NCBI GenBank assembly: GCA_000802095.1 | Contig: JUEB01000017.1 | Location: forward strand, 248,001-312,000 | Source of the DNA: Peptococcaceae bacterium BICA1-7 | GTDB lineage: Bacteria; Bacillota; Desulfotomaculia; Desulfotomaculales; Desulfocucumaceae | Length of the DNA: 64,000 nt | Reading direction: 5' to 3' | Translations under genes and position numbers: made by a program | Part shown: positions 17,011 to 25,208 of the stretch, one piece after another | How positions within the stretch are numbered: the first letter of the stretch is position 1 | Layout: each line of letters opens with the position of its first letter | Notes under the pieces: model-generated | Databases searched by the model: none | Seen by the model: the letters and a program-made list of their open reading frames with translations, nothing else | Told to the model about the DNA's origin: nothing

Positions 17011-17178
17011 TTAACCACTTATGGCTCCATTGGGACAGGCAAAAACGCACTCCTCACAGTCATCGCACAGATCAGTATCAATAACGGCCACAGCCCCGTT
17101 AAGTTTTATGGCCCCCCTTGGGCAAATCTGTATACATATGCCGCATCCCTGACAAAGATCCCTGACCACAGTTGCCAT
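17011..17178 (-). CDS. 2[4Fe-4S] ferredoxin, small
   Basis: This 55-residue protein has two CxxCxxCxxxCP cluster motifs (CQGCGICIQICP and CDDCEECVFACP) and ends in NGAISG. That is the classical clostridial ferredoxin of about 55 residues carrying two [4Fe-4S] clusters. It is a low-potential electron carrier; its partner enzyme is not indicated by context. The FmdB gene follows directly. The ATG at 17178 gives the usual family N-terminus. Confidence 0.93.
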   Translation of the reverse strand: MATVVRDLCQGCGICIQICPRGAIKLNGAVAVIDTDLCDDCEECVFACPNGAISG

Positions 17179-17247
17179 TCTTATTCTCCACTAGTTTTTA
17201 TAATACTATATTACATTTACGCTAACGCTTTTGTCAACTGAAATAGC

Positions 17248-18015
17248 TCAATTCAAATCGGCTTTCTTGAACAGCTGGATAAAGTTTAATATAAACTGAA
17301 GTTCCTTCTCATTCAGATTGCAAATCATATTCATCACCGACTGGACATTGGGGTGCATGAGCAGCTCTCTCAGCTCGGGATTCATCAGGCTGAGCATCTG
17401 ATCAACAGCCCCGGGCTCCATTATGAAGTAGCAGGGAGAGACCCCCATAACCTCGGCCAACTTCTCCAGAGTCTTCAGGGAGGGCTGTACCTTTCCCTGC
17501 TCTATCTGCCCCACCAGCCCGGCGGTAACCCCGGCCAGATTGGCCAGATGGGCCTGGGTAAGGCCGTATTCCTCCCTGAGAGATTTAAGCTTGTGACCCA
17601 GTGACCCCTCCTGGCTAATGAGGGCTGATGGAGGAACTCCAAGTCCCTCGGCTATTCTTTTCAGTGTGCTGAGGGCGGGATATACCGTACCCCTTTCAAT
17701 CTCACTGAGGTAGGAAATGGATATCTCGACCTTACCGGCCAGATCCTGCAGGGAAAGATTCTTTTCGCTCCTCATCAGCCTTATTTTATCCCCCAGGGAA
17801 AGGCCGGTCTCAGCCATGTCACCCTCTATAAGCTGGGCCTTGGAAACATTAAGGGCGGTGGCCAGCTTATCGATGGACTTAAGAGAGGGCCTCTTGGAGC
17901 CTCTCTCAATTTCGCTGAGGTAGGAAAGAGAAAGGTTGGCCCTCTTGGCCATATCCTGCAGGGTATACCCGCGCTCTTCCCGCAGGGCGCGTATATGGTC
18001 ACCCCTTACAATCAT
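17248..18015 (-). CDS. Transcriptional regulator with three tandem XRE-type HTH domains
   Basis: This 255-residue protein contains three successive Cro/C1-type helix-turn-helix domains: about 6-61, 72-127 and 138-193. The first two share the YLSEIERG recognition turn; the third has GLVGQIEQG. A short alpha-helical tail (about 205-255) may mediate oligomerisation. Three such domains in one chain would let one protein contact an extended operator. The gene is next to the PBP gene (60 bp away) on the same strand. A target is not evident. Confidence 0.9.
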   Translation of the reverse strand: MIVRGDHIRALREERGYTLQDMAKRANLSLSYLSEIERGSKRPSLKSIDKLATALNVSKAQLIEGDMAETGLSLGDKIRLMRSEKNLSLQDLAGKVEISISYLSEIERGTVYPALSTLKRIAEGLGVPPSALISQEGSLGHKLKSLREEYGLTQAHLANLAGVTAGLVGQIEQGKVQPSLKTLEKLAEVMGVSPCYFIMEPGAVDQMLSLMNPELRELLMHPNVQSVMNMICNLNEKELQFILNFIQLFKKADLN

Positions 18016-18074
18016 TGACTACACTCCTGTACAGTAAAATTATAGGTTTATCCTACTATACTTTCACCAGGCAG

Positions 18075-19778
18075 TCAATGAACACGGGCAGACGCAACCC
18101 CCTCAGCTATTTCCCTGAAAACAGGCGCGGCGGATGCAGCGCCACTGACCCCCTCCCTGACCAGCACTGTTATGGTATACCTGGGCTTATCCAGGGGAGT
18201 ATAGCCTGAAAACCAGGCATTTACCATACTGTCTTCCCCGGCTACCTCGGCGGACCCCGTTTTTCCCGCCGAGCCCCCCCGGGCAACCCAGGCCAACTGA
18301 CCCACTCCCTCACCGGTCACCCCGGCCATCAGCTTTCCCAGCTGACCTGCAGTTTCAGGGGAAAGCGCCCTTACCGGGTCCGCAGGGCCAAAGGACACAG
18401 CCCGGCCTTTAACCCGAAGTATTTCCTTTACCAGCCGGGGCTCCATATAAAGCCCCCCGGAGGCAACTATATTGGTCATGACAGTAATCTGCAGGGGGGT
18501 GGCCAGTACCGGCCCCTGGCCTATGCTGCTGTTAGCCAGGTTATATTTACCGGCTATCAGGTCCAGGTTCTGGCGGGTGTCCGGCGCTAATGGAAAGCCC
18601 AGCACCGACTGGCTGTCAAGCCCCATTCTGCGGGCATAGGCAATTAATCTATCCGCCCCCAGATCCTGACCTATGCTGACAAAGACAGGGTTGCAGGACT
18701 GGGCGAAGGCCTGGCTGAAATTGATGCGGCCGTGACCCTCCGGCTTCCAGCAGCGGAGAGGGCTGTCTTCAGCCCCCCGGCAATAGAATAGGGTCTCCGG
18801 CTTTACCACCCCCTCGGAGAGGGCGGCGGCGGCCACCACCACTTTAAAAACAGAGCCCGGCTGAAATAAGGAAACTGCCTGATTAATAAATCTCTCATCA
18901 TTATATGGGCTTTGGTGCCCCAGTATGGCGGGATCAGGGTTATAGTTGGGGCGGGAGGACATGGCCAGTATGTCACCACTGGCGGTGTCCATAACCACCA
19001 CAGCCCCCTTGCTGATGCTGCGGTCCATTACCCTCTCCACCACATCCTGTATGCCCGAGTCAATGGTGGTAACAATGTCACTGCGGGAAGAGTCCCCCAG
19101 TCCGGTATTAACCAGGGCCGGCAGGCCAGGAAGAAGGCCGCCCCGGGCATCGGTGCAAATCCCGGCGAAGCCGTAGGGATAATTACCCTTAAGCTTCTCT
19201 TCATAAAAATACTCCAGGCCCTGCCTCCCGGTCCAGTCACTGAGCCGGTAAATTTTACCGCTGGATTGCATAAGGTCCTCCATCTCGGCCGGCCCCTCAA
19301 TCCTTCCCAGATGGCCAACCACATGGGCAGCCAGTACCCTTGGCCCGTAACGAAAGCTGTAAGGAGCCACCACCACACCATTAAGGCCCTCCCTCTCAAC
19401 AGCCTCCCTGAGGCTTCCGCTGACCGGATAAGGAAGAACAACCGGCCTATCGGATAAGCTGGTCTTTAGTGCAGCGGGTTCCACTCCCATAAGAGCAGCC
19501 AGGCGCCCTGCCACAGCTCCGGGATCCTCCAGCAGCTGCGGGAATACCACCACCCTGTTGGCGGAATAAGAGCCGGTCAGAGGCACCAGGTTTCTGTCCA
19601 AAATACGGCCCCTGGGGTAATCCTCCAGGGAAACCTGCATTGTTTCCCCCGCCAGCGCCATCCTGGTGTAATATTCTCCCTGATGCACCTGAATGTACCA
19701 TATCCTGGCGGCCGCCGCCAGGAAAAAAAAGACCAATATGGTTAGTGCCCATACCAGCCTCCTGTTTGTTCCCTTCAA
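18075..19778 (-). CDS. Class B penicillin-binding protein (transpeptidase)
   Basis: This peptidoglycan transpeptidase has about 567 residues. A single N-terminal membrane anchor (LVWALTILVFFFLAAAARIW) is followed by a PBP dimerisation domain with the RGRILDRN motif, then the transpeptidase domain. The catalytic Ser is in PGSVFK, with a SCN motif (AQSCNPVF) and KTG (GSAGKTGSAEV). The TTG at 19778 has AAAGGG about 10 bases upstream and gives the usual short cytoplasmic tail. An in-frame ATG at 19880 overlaps the U32 gene and adds 34 unusual residues, so I prefer the TTG. It probably forms an operon with U32 and mltG. Confidence 0.9.
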   Translation of the reverse strand: MKGTNRRLVWALTILVFFFLAAAARIWYIQVHQGEYYTRMALAGETMQVSLEDYPRGRILDRNLVPLTGSYSANRVVVFPQLLEDPGAVAGRLAALMGVEPAALKTSLSDRPVVLPYPVSGSLREAVEREGLNGVVVAPYSFRYGPRVLAAHVVGHLGRIEGPAEMEDLMQSSGKIYRLSDWTGRQGLEYFYEEKLKGNYPYGFAGICTDARGGLLPGLPALVNTGLGDSSRSDIVTTIDSGIQDVVERVMDRSISKGAVVVMDTASGDILAMSSRPNYNPDPAILGHQSPYNDERFINQAVSLFQPGSVFKVVVAAAALSEGVVKPETLFYCRGAEDSPLRCWKPEGHGRINFSQAFAQSCNPVFVSIGQDLGADRLIAYARRMGLDSQSVLGFPLAPDTRQNLDLIAGKYNLANSSIGQGPVLATPLQITVMTNIVASGGLYMEPRLVKEILRVKGRAVSFGPADPVRALSPETAGQLGKLMAGVTGEGVGQLAWVARGGSAGKTGSAEVAGEDSMVNAWFSGYTPLDKPRYTITVLVREGVSGAASAAPVFREIAEGVASARVH

Positions 19779-19873
19779 TTTAGCCCAGCCCTTTACTATA
19801 TACTGGTAATAGCATGACCAGCCGGGACTTTCAATAAACGTGACTATGACGGGAGACGGGAAAGTATTGCCCG

Positions 19874-21100
19874 TTAGCATCTTCTCAACAGGCTGTATTC
19901 CTCCAGGGGATAGGGAGAAGGTATATAAACTCTCTGACAGGGATGGGGGGCCGAGTCAATGGGGCTGCCGCCCTCATCAAACAGCTCTTCCACCCTTAGC
20001 TCTCTATTGGGTCCGGTGGGGCATAATACCTCCAGAGTCTCTCCACGGAAAAAGCGGTTGCGCTGCTCCACCCCGATGAGCTGCCTCTTATGGTCGTATT
20101 CCCTTACCATACCTACAAAGGCACAGCTCCTGCTGTATATCCCCTCCACATCCCCATGGCCCGAAAGCATCCCGTCCCCGGACAGAAATCCTGTGGTATA
20201 GTCACGGTTGCTGACCTTGCCCAGCTCTTCCAGCCAGCCGGGGTCCACCGCAAAGCCTCCGGGGTTATCCATAAGCCTGTCGATGGCCTCCCGGTATACC
20301 TTTACCACGGTAGCAACGTAATGAACACTTTTAACCCTGCCCTCGATCTTAAAGCTGGCCACCCCGGCCCCGGCCAGGTCGGGAAGGCCGGCCAGCAGGC
20401 AAAGGTCCCTGGAGCTCATTATGTATGTTCCCCTGTGGTCCTCCAGTACAGGAAAATACTGCCCGGGCCTTTTTTCTTCCACTAGATGATAGCGCCACCG
20501 GCAGGACTGGGCACAGTCTCCCAGGTTGGCATCTCTTCCGGTCATATAGCTGCTCAGGAGGCAGCGGCCGGAATATGATATGCACATGGCCCCGTGCACA
20601 AATACCTCCAGCTCAACGCCAGCCCTTTTTCTTATCTCTTTTATTTCACCCAGTGACAGCTCCCTGGCCAAAACTATCCTGGATACCCCTCTGTCCTCCC
20701 AGAAGACGGCGGCATAGGAGTTGGTGGTATTAGCCTGGGTGCTCAGGTGAATGGGCAGCCCCGGGGCCTCCTCCCGCACCAGCTGCAGTATACCGGGGTC
20801 GGCCACGATCACTCCGTCAGCCCCAATATCACTGAGAAAGCCCACGTATTCCCGCAGGCCTTCAAAATCTCTGTTATGGGCAAAAATATTAATTGTTATG
20901 TAAACCATGGCCTTTCGCCGGTGAGCCAATTCTACCGCCCGGGACAGCTGGTCAGAGGAAAAGTTATCCGCCCCCATCCTGAGCCCGTACCGTGGGCCGC
21001 CCAGATAAACAGCGTCAGCCCCATAGGCCAGGGCCACCTCCAGCTTCTCCATGCTTCCGGCCGGAGCCAAAAGTTCCGGCTTTTTCATCCCATCACCCAT
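19874..21100 (-). CDS. Peptidase U32 family protein (TrhP/YegQ-like)
   Basis: This 408-residue protein is of the U32 family: N-terminal PELLAPAGSMEKLEVALAYG, then the cysteine-rich U32 signature (VHGAMCISYSGRCLLSSYMTGRD and NLGDCAQSCRW). U32 proteins of this subgroup are involved in 5-hydroxyuridine formation at tRNA position 34, rather than in proteolysis (known for E. coli TrhP and B. subtilis YrrN/YrrO). The conserved cysteines could hold an Fe-S cluster. An internal ATG at 21088 (MKKPELL) is an equally good start. It lies downstream of mltG, as in Bacillus. Confidence 0.9.
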   Translation of the reverse strand: MGDGMKKPELLAPAGSMEKLEVALAYGADAVYLGGPRYGLRMGADNFSSDQLSRAVELAHRRKAMVYITINIFAHNRDFEGLREYVGFLSDIGADGVIVADPGILQLVREEAPGLPIHLSTQANTTNSYAAVFWEDRGVSRIVLARELSLGEIKEIRKRAGVELEVFVHGAMCISYSGRCLLSSYMTGRDANLGDCAQSCRWRYHLVEEKRPGQYFPVLEDHRGTYIMSSRDLCLLAGLPDLAGAGVASFKIEGRVKSVHYVATVVKVYREAIDRLMDNPGGFAVDPGWLEELGKVSNRDYTTGFLSGDGMLSGHGDVEGIYSRSCAFVGMVREYDHKRQLIGVEQRNRFFRGETLEVLCPTGPNRELRVEELFDEGGSPIDSAPHPCQRVYIPSPYPLEEYSLLRRC

Positions 21101-21119
21101 TCTTTATAACCTTTTTTAG

Positions 21120-21283
21120 CCACAGAGGGCACAGAGAACACAGAGAATTTGCTTACAGGCATTACTCTTAGGTTTGAAACCTATGTAGTTAGAGAAGTTT
21201 TTTGCCCAATCAATTTTAATTAAATCATTTTAAAACATTCAAGCAGGTCTTAAAAACCTCTGTGTCCTCTGTGTGCTCTGTGG
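21120..21283. repeat. MITE-like CACAGAG element, copy 1
   Basis: An intergenic element with terminal inverted repeats built from CCACAGAG units at both ends. Its interior (AATTTGCTTACAGGC, TGAAACCTATGTAG, AACATTCAAGCAGG) recurs in copies at 26264-26378 and, inverted, at 38476-38647. It has no coding capacity. Confidence 0.8.
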
Positions 21284-21313
21284 TTACTTGGTGGCCGTAT
21301 TAGGCGGCCCGGT

Positions 21314-21358
21314 TGTCTGAATTCTGAATTCTGTATTCTGACTCCTGTATTCCGACCG
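21314..21358. repeat. Dispersed GAATTCTG-type repeat
   Basis: Imperfect repeats of ATTCTG(A/T) with the end CCTGTATTCCGACC, found also at 26458-26504, 44119-44160, 44230-44272 and 59893-59990. Family function is unknown. Confidence 0.65.
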
Positions 21359-21377
21359 CAGAGAAATACCCTAAAGC

Positions 21378-22418
21378 CTACTTAATGTACATTCTTCTAT
21401 TGTTATTATGCTCCTCCAGTGTAGCGGCGAATGCGTGGGTTCCGTCAGGCTTGGCCACATAGTATAAGTAATTGGTCTGGGCGGGGCTCACCGAGGCCGT
21501 CAGGGAAGCCTCCCCCGGTGAATTGATGGGGCCCGGAGGGAGACCGGCCACCCGGTATGTATTATATGGAGAGTCTATTTCCAGGTCCTTATATAGTATT
21601 CTCTTTACATTTCCGCCCAGAGCGTATTTTACTGTGGCGTCTATCTGCAGGGGCATTCCCAGCCGAAGCCTGTTGTATATTACTCCGGCGATAATAGGAC
21701 GCTCCTCATCCACAGCCGCCTCTCCCTCGATCATTGACGCTATGGTAACCGCCTGGTGTAGGTTGAGGTTCAATTTTGCGGCCTTTTTTTCATAATTGAG
21801 CTTATCCAGCTCAGCATTAAATCTGTTCAGCATTATACTTATGATCTGTTCTTCACCGGTCCGGCTCCCCACGTGATAGGTATCGGGGAAAAGGTATCCC
21901 TCCAGCCCTACACCGGGAGGTATTTTATCCAGAAAGGGCAGCTTGAAGGACCCTGCCCCGGCCAGAGCGGCCTTAAAACGATCCCTGTCGGCCAGGCCTT
22001 TACTGCTCAGCAGATCTGTAAGCTGAGCCAGGGTATAGCCCTCGGGCATGGTAAAAACAATCAAATCCGGAGCCCCTTTGGCCAGCATGTCTATTATTTC
22101 CGGAAGAGACTGGCCCCGGTTAAAAATATAGCGCCCCGGCTTTAGATTCTGGTCCAGTCCGTGCAGCCGGGCATAAAAAGAAACCAGGCCAGGTCCCCTG
22201 ACCAGCCCGTTTTCATATAAAATATCCCCTATTCTGGAGCAGGTGGCATTTCCAGGTATAGTTACGCCAACATCACCGCTTCCCTTTCCGGTTTCTACAG
22301 GAGAGAGCAAAGCCCTCCAGAAAAGAACTCCCATAAAGAGAACCAGCACCAGCACAAAAAGGGTAAAATATGCAACTGTTCGCCTTGAAAGCAGCCATTT
22401 GTCCAAATTATTCTTCAT
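21378..22418 (-). CDS. mltG: Endolytic transglycosylase MltG
   Basis: This 346-residue membrane-anchored protein has a membrane segment at about 15-36, then LysM-like and YceG domains. The catalytic Glu is in ASMIEGEAAVDEE, followed by the conserved VIYNRLRLGMPLQ and DSPYNTYRVAGLPPGPI. It cleaves nascent peptidoglycan strands and helps set glycan length. In Bacillus the gene (yrrL) has the same neighbours (U32 genes downstream; ruvX and DUF1292 upstream). Confidence 0.95.
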   Translation of the reverse strand: MKNNLDKWLLSRRTVAYFTLFVLVLVLFMGVLFWRALLSPVETGKGSGDVGVTIPGNATCSRIGDILYENGLVRGPGLVSFYARLHGLDQNLKPGRYIFNRGQSLPEIIDMLAKGAPDLIVFTMPEGYTLAQLTDLLSSKGLADRDRFKAALAGAGSFKLPFLDKIPPGVGLEGYLFPDTYHVGSRTGEEQIISIMLNRFNAELDKLNYEKKAAKLNLNLHQAVTIASMIEGEAAVDEERPIIAGVIYNRLRLGMPLQIDATVKYALGGNVKRILYKDLEIDSPYNTYRVAGLPPGPINSPGEASLTASVSPAQTNYLYYVAKPDGTHAFAATLEEHNNNRRMYIK

Positions 22419-22494
22419 TTCTCATAATCCGTTTTATATAACATTATAATACTAAATTATTACCAATAAAATAACCGAATTAAATATTCTGTGG

Positions 22495-22668
22495 AGGATA
22501 TACTACTATCAGGTCGCCGAAGGATGCGCCTGAAAAACGCATAAGGCCTGGCGGTTATCGCCGGGGCTCTGTTAAGAGTCCGGAGTTTTGTCAAAACGAC
22601 GCATCGTTAGCGTAAGGCTCTGACTTCCGGCCGGGAAAACCTGTCTTTATGACGGGTTTTCTTTTTTG
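22495..22668 (+). ncRNA. Unidentified structured RNA candidate with intrinsic terminator
   Basis: A 280-bp gap between vanW and mltG contains a run of stable hairpins on the plus strand. Stems: ATGCG/CGCAT (22524-22542), CCTGGCG/CGCCGGG (22547-22565), GGCTCT/AGAGTC (22565-22580, sharing a base so mutually adjusting), AACGA/TCGTT (22595-22608). It ends with a strong terminator (22636-22667). A TATAAT is at 22445. No gene follows on this strand. It resembles none of the riboswitch classes I can recall well; the fragment GTCGCCGAAG is shared with lysine and glycine aptamers, but the rest of those is absent. Confidence 0.5.
22636..22667 (+). terminator. Intrinsic terminator of the candidate RNA
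   Basis: A 10-bp stem (AAAACCTGTC/GACGGGTTTT, one G-T pair) with a TTTAT loop and CTTTTTT tail on the plus strand. Confidence 0.8.
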
Positions 22669-22700
22669 ATAGCTGACAGCTGGCCACCCGGAGGGTGGCA

Positions 22701-24164
22701 CTATTGCATTGCCGGGGGAACAATTCCCCCTGATACGGTGTCACTTACAGCTTCGCCGGGCTGCTCCCGGGACCCGGCCTTATTTTCCTCACCGGGCAGC
22801 AGATCACCCGTTGGCTCAACTCCGGGGCCTAAAAGCACCACCTGGCTTACAGGATGGTATAGGCTGGCCGGAAGACTCTCCACCCTGGTCAAGCCGTTTT
22901 CCACCAGCACTCTTTCAGCAACCACCCGCAGGCCCGGGTTTCCTTTCCTTTTCAGTTTGACCTCTCCTTCCCTGAGGGTCAAATCCTTTTCGTAAGTTTG
23001 TTTAAAGGGTATGGTCTCGACCACCTTTGTTTTTATGATCACCTGCTTTTTGTACTCGGTGTCTCCATACAGCTTTACAGTTATCCTTCCGGGGCTGACC
23101 AGTGTTTTCATGTATATATGGTGAGGGGTGTTATTCTTAAACCGGAAATCAAGATAATTGTCGGCCACCGTGGCATCTCTCCCCGGAGGAACATAGGCCA
23201 CCGGGATAGAGTGGTTCACCCTGTCTACAATTTCCATATCGGCCAGCAGGGCAGCGTTATAAAGGGTGGTGCTTACCTGGCAAACCCCTCCGCCCAGGCC
23301 GTCCACCAATTCGTTGTTTATGATCACCTTGGCATTCTTATACCCGGCCTCGGTGCTCCGGGAGCCTACCACCCCGTTAAAGGAAAATACCTCGGCAGGT
23401 GGAATAATTATTCCGTCCAGGGCTAAGGCCGCAATTTTGATATTGTAGGACCTGTCGGCATCAGCCTGATTGAAGGTAGTGGTGTATGAGGCCAGAAGAC
23501 CGTCCACACCCATATCTGCCACCTCTTGGGTGGGCACCCCGGGGCTGGATTTGATTAGGGCAAGCTTTATTTCCGGCTTAATCTCCGGATTCCGGCAAAT
23601 CTGCTCTATTTCCTGCCAGGCTCTTTCAACATCAATTTTTACACCCTCCCGGGAGGGAACTACTTCCACCGTGTCGTCAGTATTTATTTTAAGCCGGGCA
23701 TCCTCCGGCTCAGCGGCTATCTCCCCGGCCACACTGTTTAACTCCTTTTCCAGGCTGGCCTTATCAACCTTTACATATAATGGTATATCTATTCCCTCTA
23801 CGGAAGCCTTCCGGTACTGCCCCCATCTTTCCAGGGGAGAACCGTTCCTTCCCACGGCCAGAGCCTCATCCAAAACCCTTTCCCGGTCAATGGCCAGCCC
23901 TATTTTACCAGGCGCAAGCTGCCAGGCCCTGTCCTCATATCTTATAACCAGTGGTGAAGCACCTATAAAATCCTTTTCCATGCCTTTTAGCACAGCTTCT
24001 CCTTTATCTCTGCTGAAGCCGGAAAGGTCTGCACCCAGTACCTGTACTCCTGAAATTATGGTCTCCGGCTCCATAGCCAGGGAAACCCCCAGGGTGACTG
24101 TGGCTCCAAGGCAGGCCAGAACCACTGAAACTATTAATATTTTAATTTTTATATCAAGCTTCAA
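22701..24164 (-). CDS. VanW-family protein with PG-binding and G5-like domains
   Basis: This 487-residue exported protein has an N-terminal membrane segment (about 7-28). Peptidoglycan-binding-4-type repeats follow (about 50-220), then a VanW domain (about 240-370) with DRSYNIKIAALALDGIIIPP, FSFNGVVGSRSTEAGYKNA and GGGVCQVSTTLYNAALLA. The C-terminal part (VVETIPFKQTYEKDLTLREG) is a G5-like module. VanW-domain proteins of this kind are common in clostridia and are associated with the cell wall; their biochemical role is not established. The gene is upstream of mltG and its cell-wall neighbours. Confidence 0.92.
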   Translation of the reverse strand: MKLDIKIKILIVSVVLACLGATVTLGVSLAMEPETIISGVQVLGADLSGFSRDKGEAVLKGMEKDFIGASPLVIRYEDRAWQLAPGKIGLAIDRERVLDEALAVGRNGSPLERWGQYRKASVEGIDIPLYVKVDKASLEKELNSVAGEIAAEPEDARLKINTDDTVEVVPSREGVKIDVERAWQEIEQICRNPEIKPEIKLALIKSSPGVPTQEVADMGVDGLLASYTTTFNQADADRSYNIKIAALALDGIIIPPAEVFSFNGVVGSRSTEAGYKNAKVIINNELVDGLGGGVCQVSTTLYNAALLADMEIVDRVNHSIPVAYVPPGRDATVADNYLDFRFKNNTPHHIYMKTLVSPGRITVKLYGDTEYKKQVIIKTKVVETIPFKQTYEKDLTLREGEVKLKRKGNPGLRVVAERVLVENGLTRVESLPASLYHPVSQVVLLGPGVEPTGDLLPGEENKAGSREQPGEAVSDTVSGGIVPPAMQ

Positions 24165-24223
24165 TGTCTTTCCCCCCTGCCTTGAAAGACTCTGGATACC
24201 GCCTTAAAGTTCCTTAAAACGAC

Positions 24224-24264
24224 AATAAGCCGGCTATGAAATATATTCCATGCACCGGCTTATT
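24224..24264 (-). terminator. Terminator after the DUF1292 gene
   Basis: A 10-bp perfect stem (AATAAGCCGG/CCGGCTTATT) with a 21-base loop. It lies 20 bases after the DUF1292 stop. Confidence 0.55.
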
Positions 24265-24283
24265 GAGCTATAAGCACAGTCAA

Positions 24284-24577
24284 TCAGGACTCTTCCTGGG
24301 CCATCATTTCTTCCCAGGCATCCGCTACTTTTTCCCACTCCTCGTCATCTTCAATGTCGACCAGTATCTCATTGCCCTCTTCATCTTCGGCAAACTTCAG
24401 AATAATGGCCTCATCCGACTCTTCCTCCACCGGGAGTAGAATAGCATACTCGGAACCTTCCATTTCCAGTATATCTATAACGGTAAAGTCCTTCTCATCG
24501 CCGTTTTCATCTATCAGAGTAATTATTTCTTCATGCTCACCGCATTCGCAGCCGTCTCCGTGCTCATGGTCTGTCAT
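24284..24577 (-). CDS. DUF1292 family protein (YrzB-like)
   Basis: This 97-residue, very acidic protein has a DUF1292 core (ITLIDENGDEKDFTVIDILEMEGSEYAILLP, read in pieces) and a C-terminus rich in Glu and Trp. A His/Cys-rich start (HEHGDGCECGEHE) may bind metal. Function is unknown. It is conserved in Firmicutes next to ruvX and mltG, and here it lies 89 bp after ruvX. Confidence 0.9.
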   Translation of the reverse strand: MTDHEHGDGCECGEHEEIITLIDENGDEKDFTVIDILEMEGSEYAILLPVEEESDEAIILKFAEDEEGNEILVDIEDDEEWEKVADAWEEMMAQEES

Positions 24578-24665
24578 CTAGGGTCACCTCTCTTTAAAAA
24601 GTTGAGGATATTTTATCCTTTATAATAAATAAAGTCAAGAAAAGGAGAAAAATTAAAAGTTTGGC

Positions 24666-25082
24666 CTATTTTCCCCTGTAATCCAGGTATCCCTGAAGTA
24701 TCACCGCTGCAGCCACTTTGTCGATAACCTTTTTCCTTTTGGCTCTGCTCATATCAGCCTCCAAGAGCGCTCTGCCGGCTGCTGCAGTGCTAAGCCTCTC
24801 ATCCCAGAGCTGTACGGGAAGTCCCAGTCTTTCCTCAAGCTGTCCGGCATACTGTATGGCCTTCTGTCCTTGATCTCCCACAGTTCCGTTCATGTTTTTG
24901 GGAAGCCCCAGCAGTATTAATTCTACCCCGTATTCAGTTATTAATTCCCCAAGCCTTCGTATTTCCACATCGATGCTTCCCTGCCGACGAATAACCTCAA
25001 TGCTCTGGGCGGTCCAGCCCATGGGATCGCTTACGGCCACGCCAATGGTTTTGTCCCCCAGATCCAGGCCCATTATTCTCAT
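24666..25082 (-). CDS. ruvX: Holliday junction resolvase RuvX (YqgF)
   Basis: This 138-residue RNase H-fold protein has MGLDLGDKTIGVAVSDPMG at the start, LILLGLPKNMNGT in the middle and VQLWDERLSTAAA near the end. These carry the conserved acidic residues. It is implicated in pre-16S rRNA 5' processing and Holliday-junction cleavage. It is followed by DUF1292, as in Bacillus (yrrK-yrzB). Confidence 0.95.
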   Translation of the reverse strand: MRIMGLDLGDKTIGVAVSDPMGWTAQSIEVIRRQGSIDVEIRRLGELITEYGVELILLGLPKNMNGTVGDQGQKAIQYAGQLEERLGLPVQLWDERLSTAAAGRALLEADMSRAKRKKVIDKVAAAVILQGYLDYRGK

Positions 25083-25208
25083 ATTCTCACCACATCTAAG
25101 GATAGCTGTCAGCTATCAGTGTTCAGCTTTCAGCTTTACCCAATATAATCTGCGCAGATATAGAAATGAATTTTACTTGCCGCCAATATTTTTTATGATG
25201 GCTGATGG

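Noticed and set aside
22511-22600. Lysine or glycine riboswitch
   Set aside because: GTCGCCGAAG is shared, but the other conserved segments of either aptamer are not present, so it is left as an unidentified RNA.
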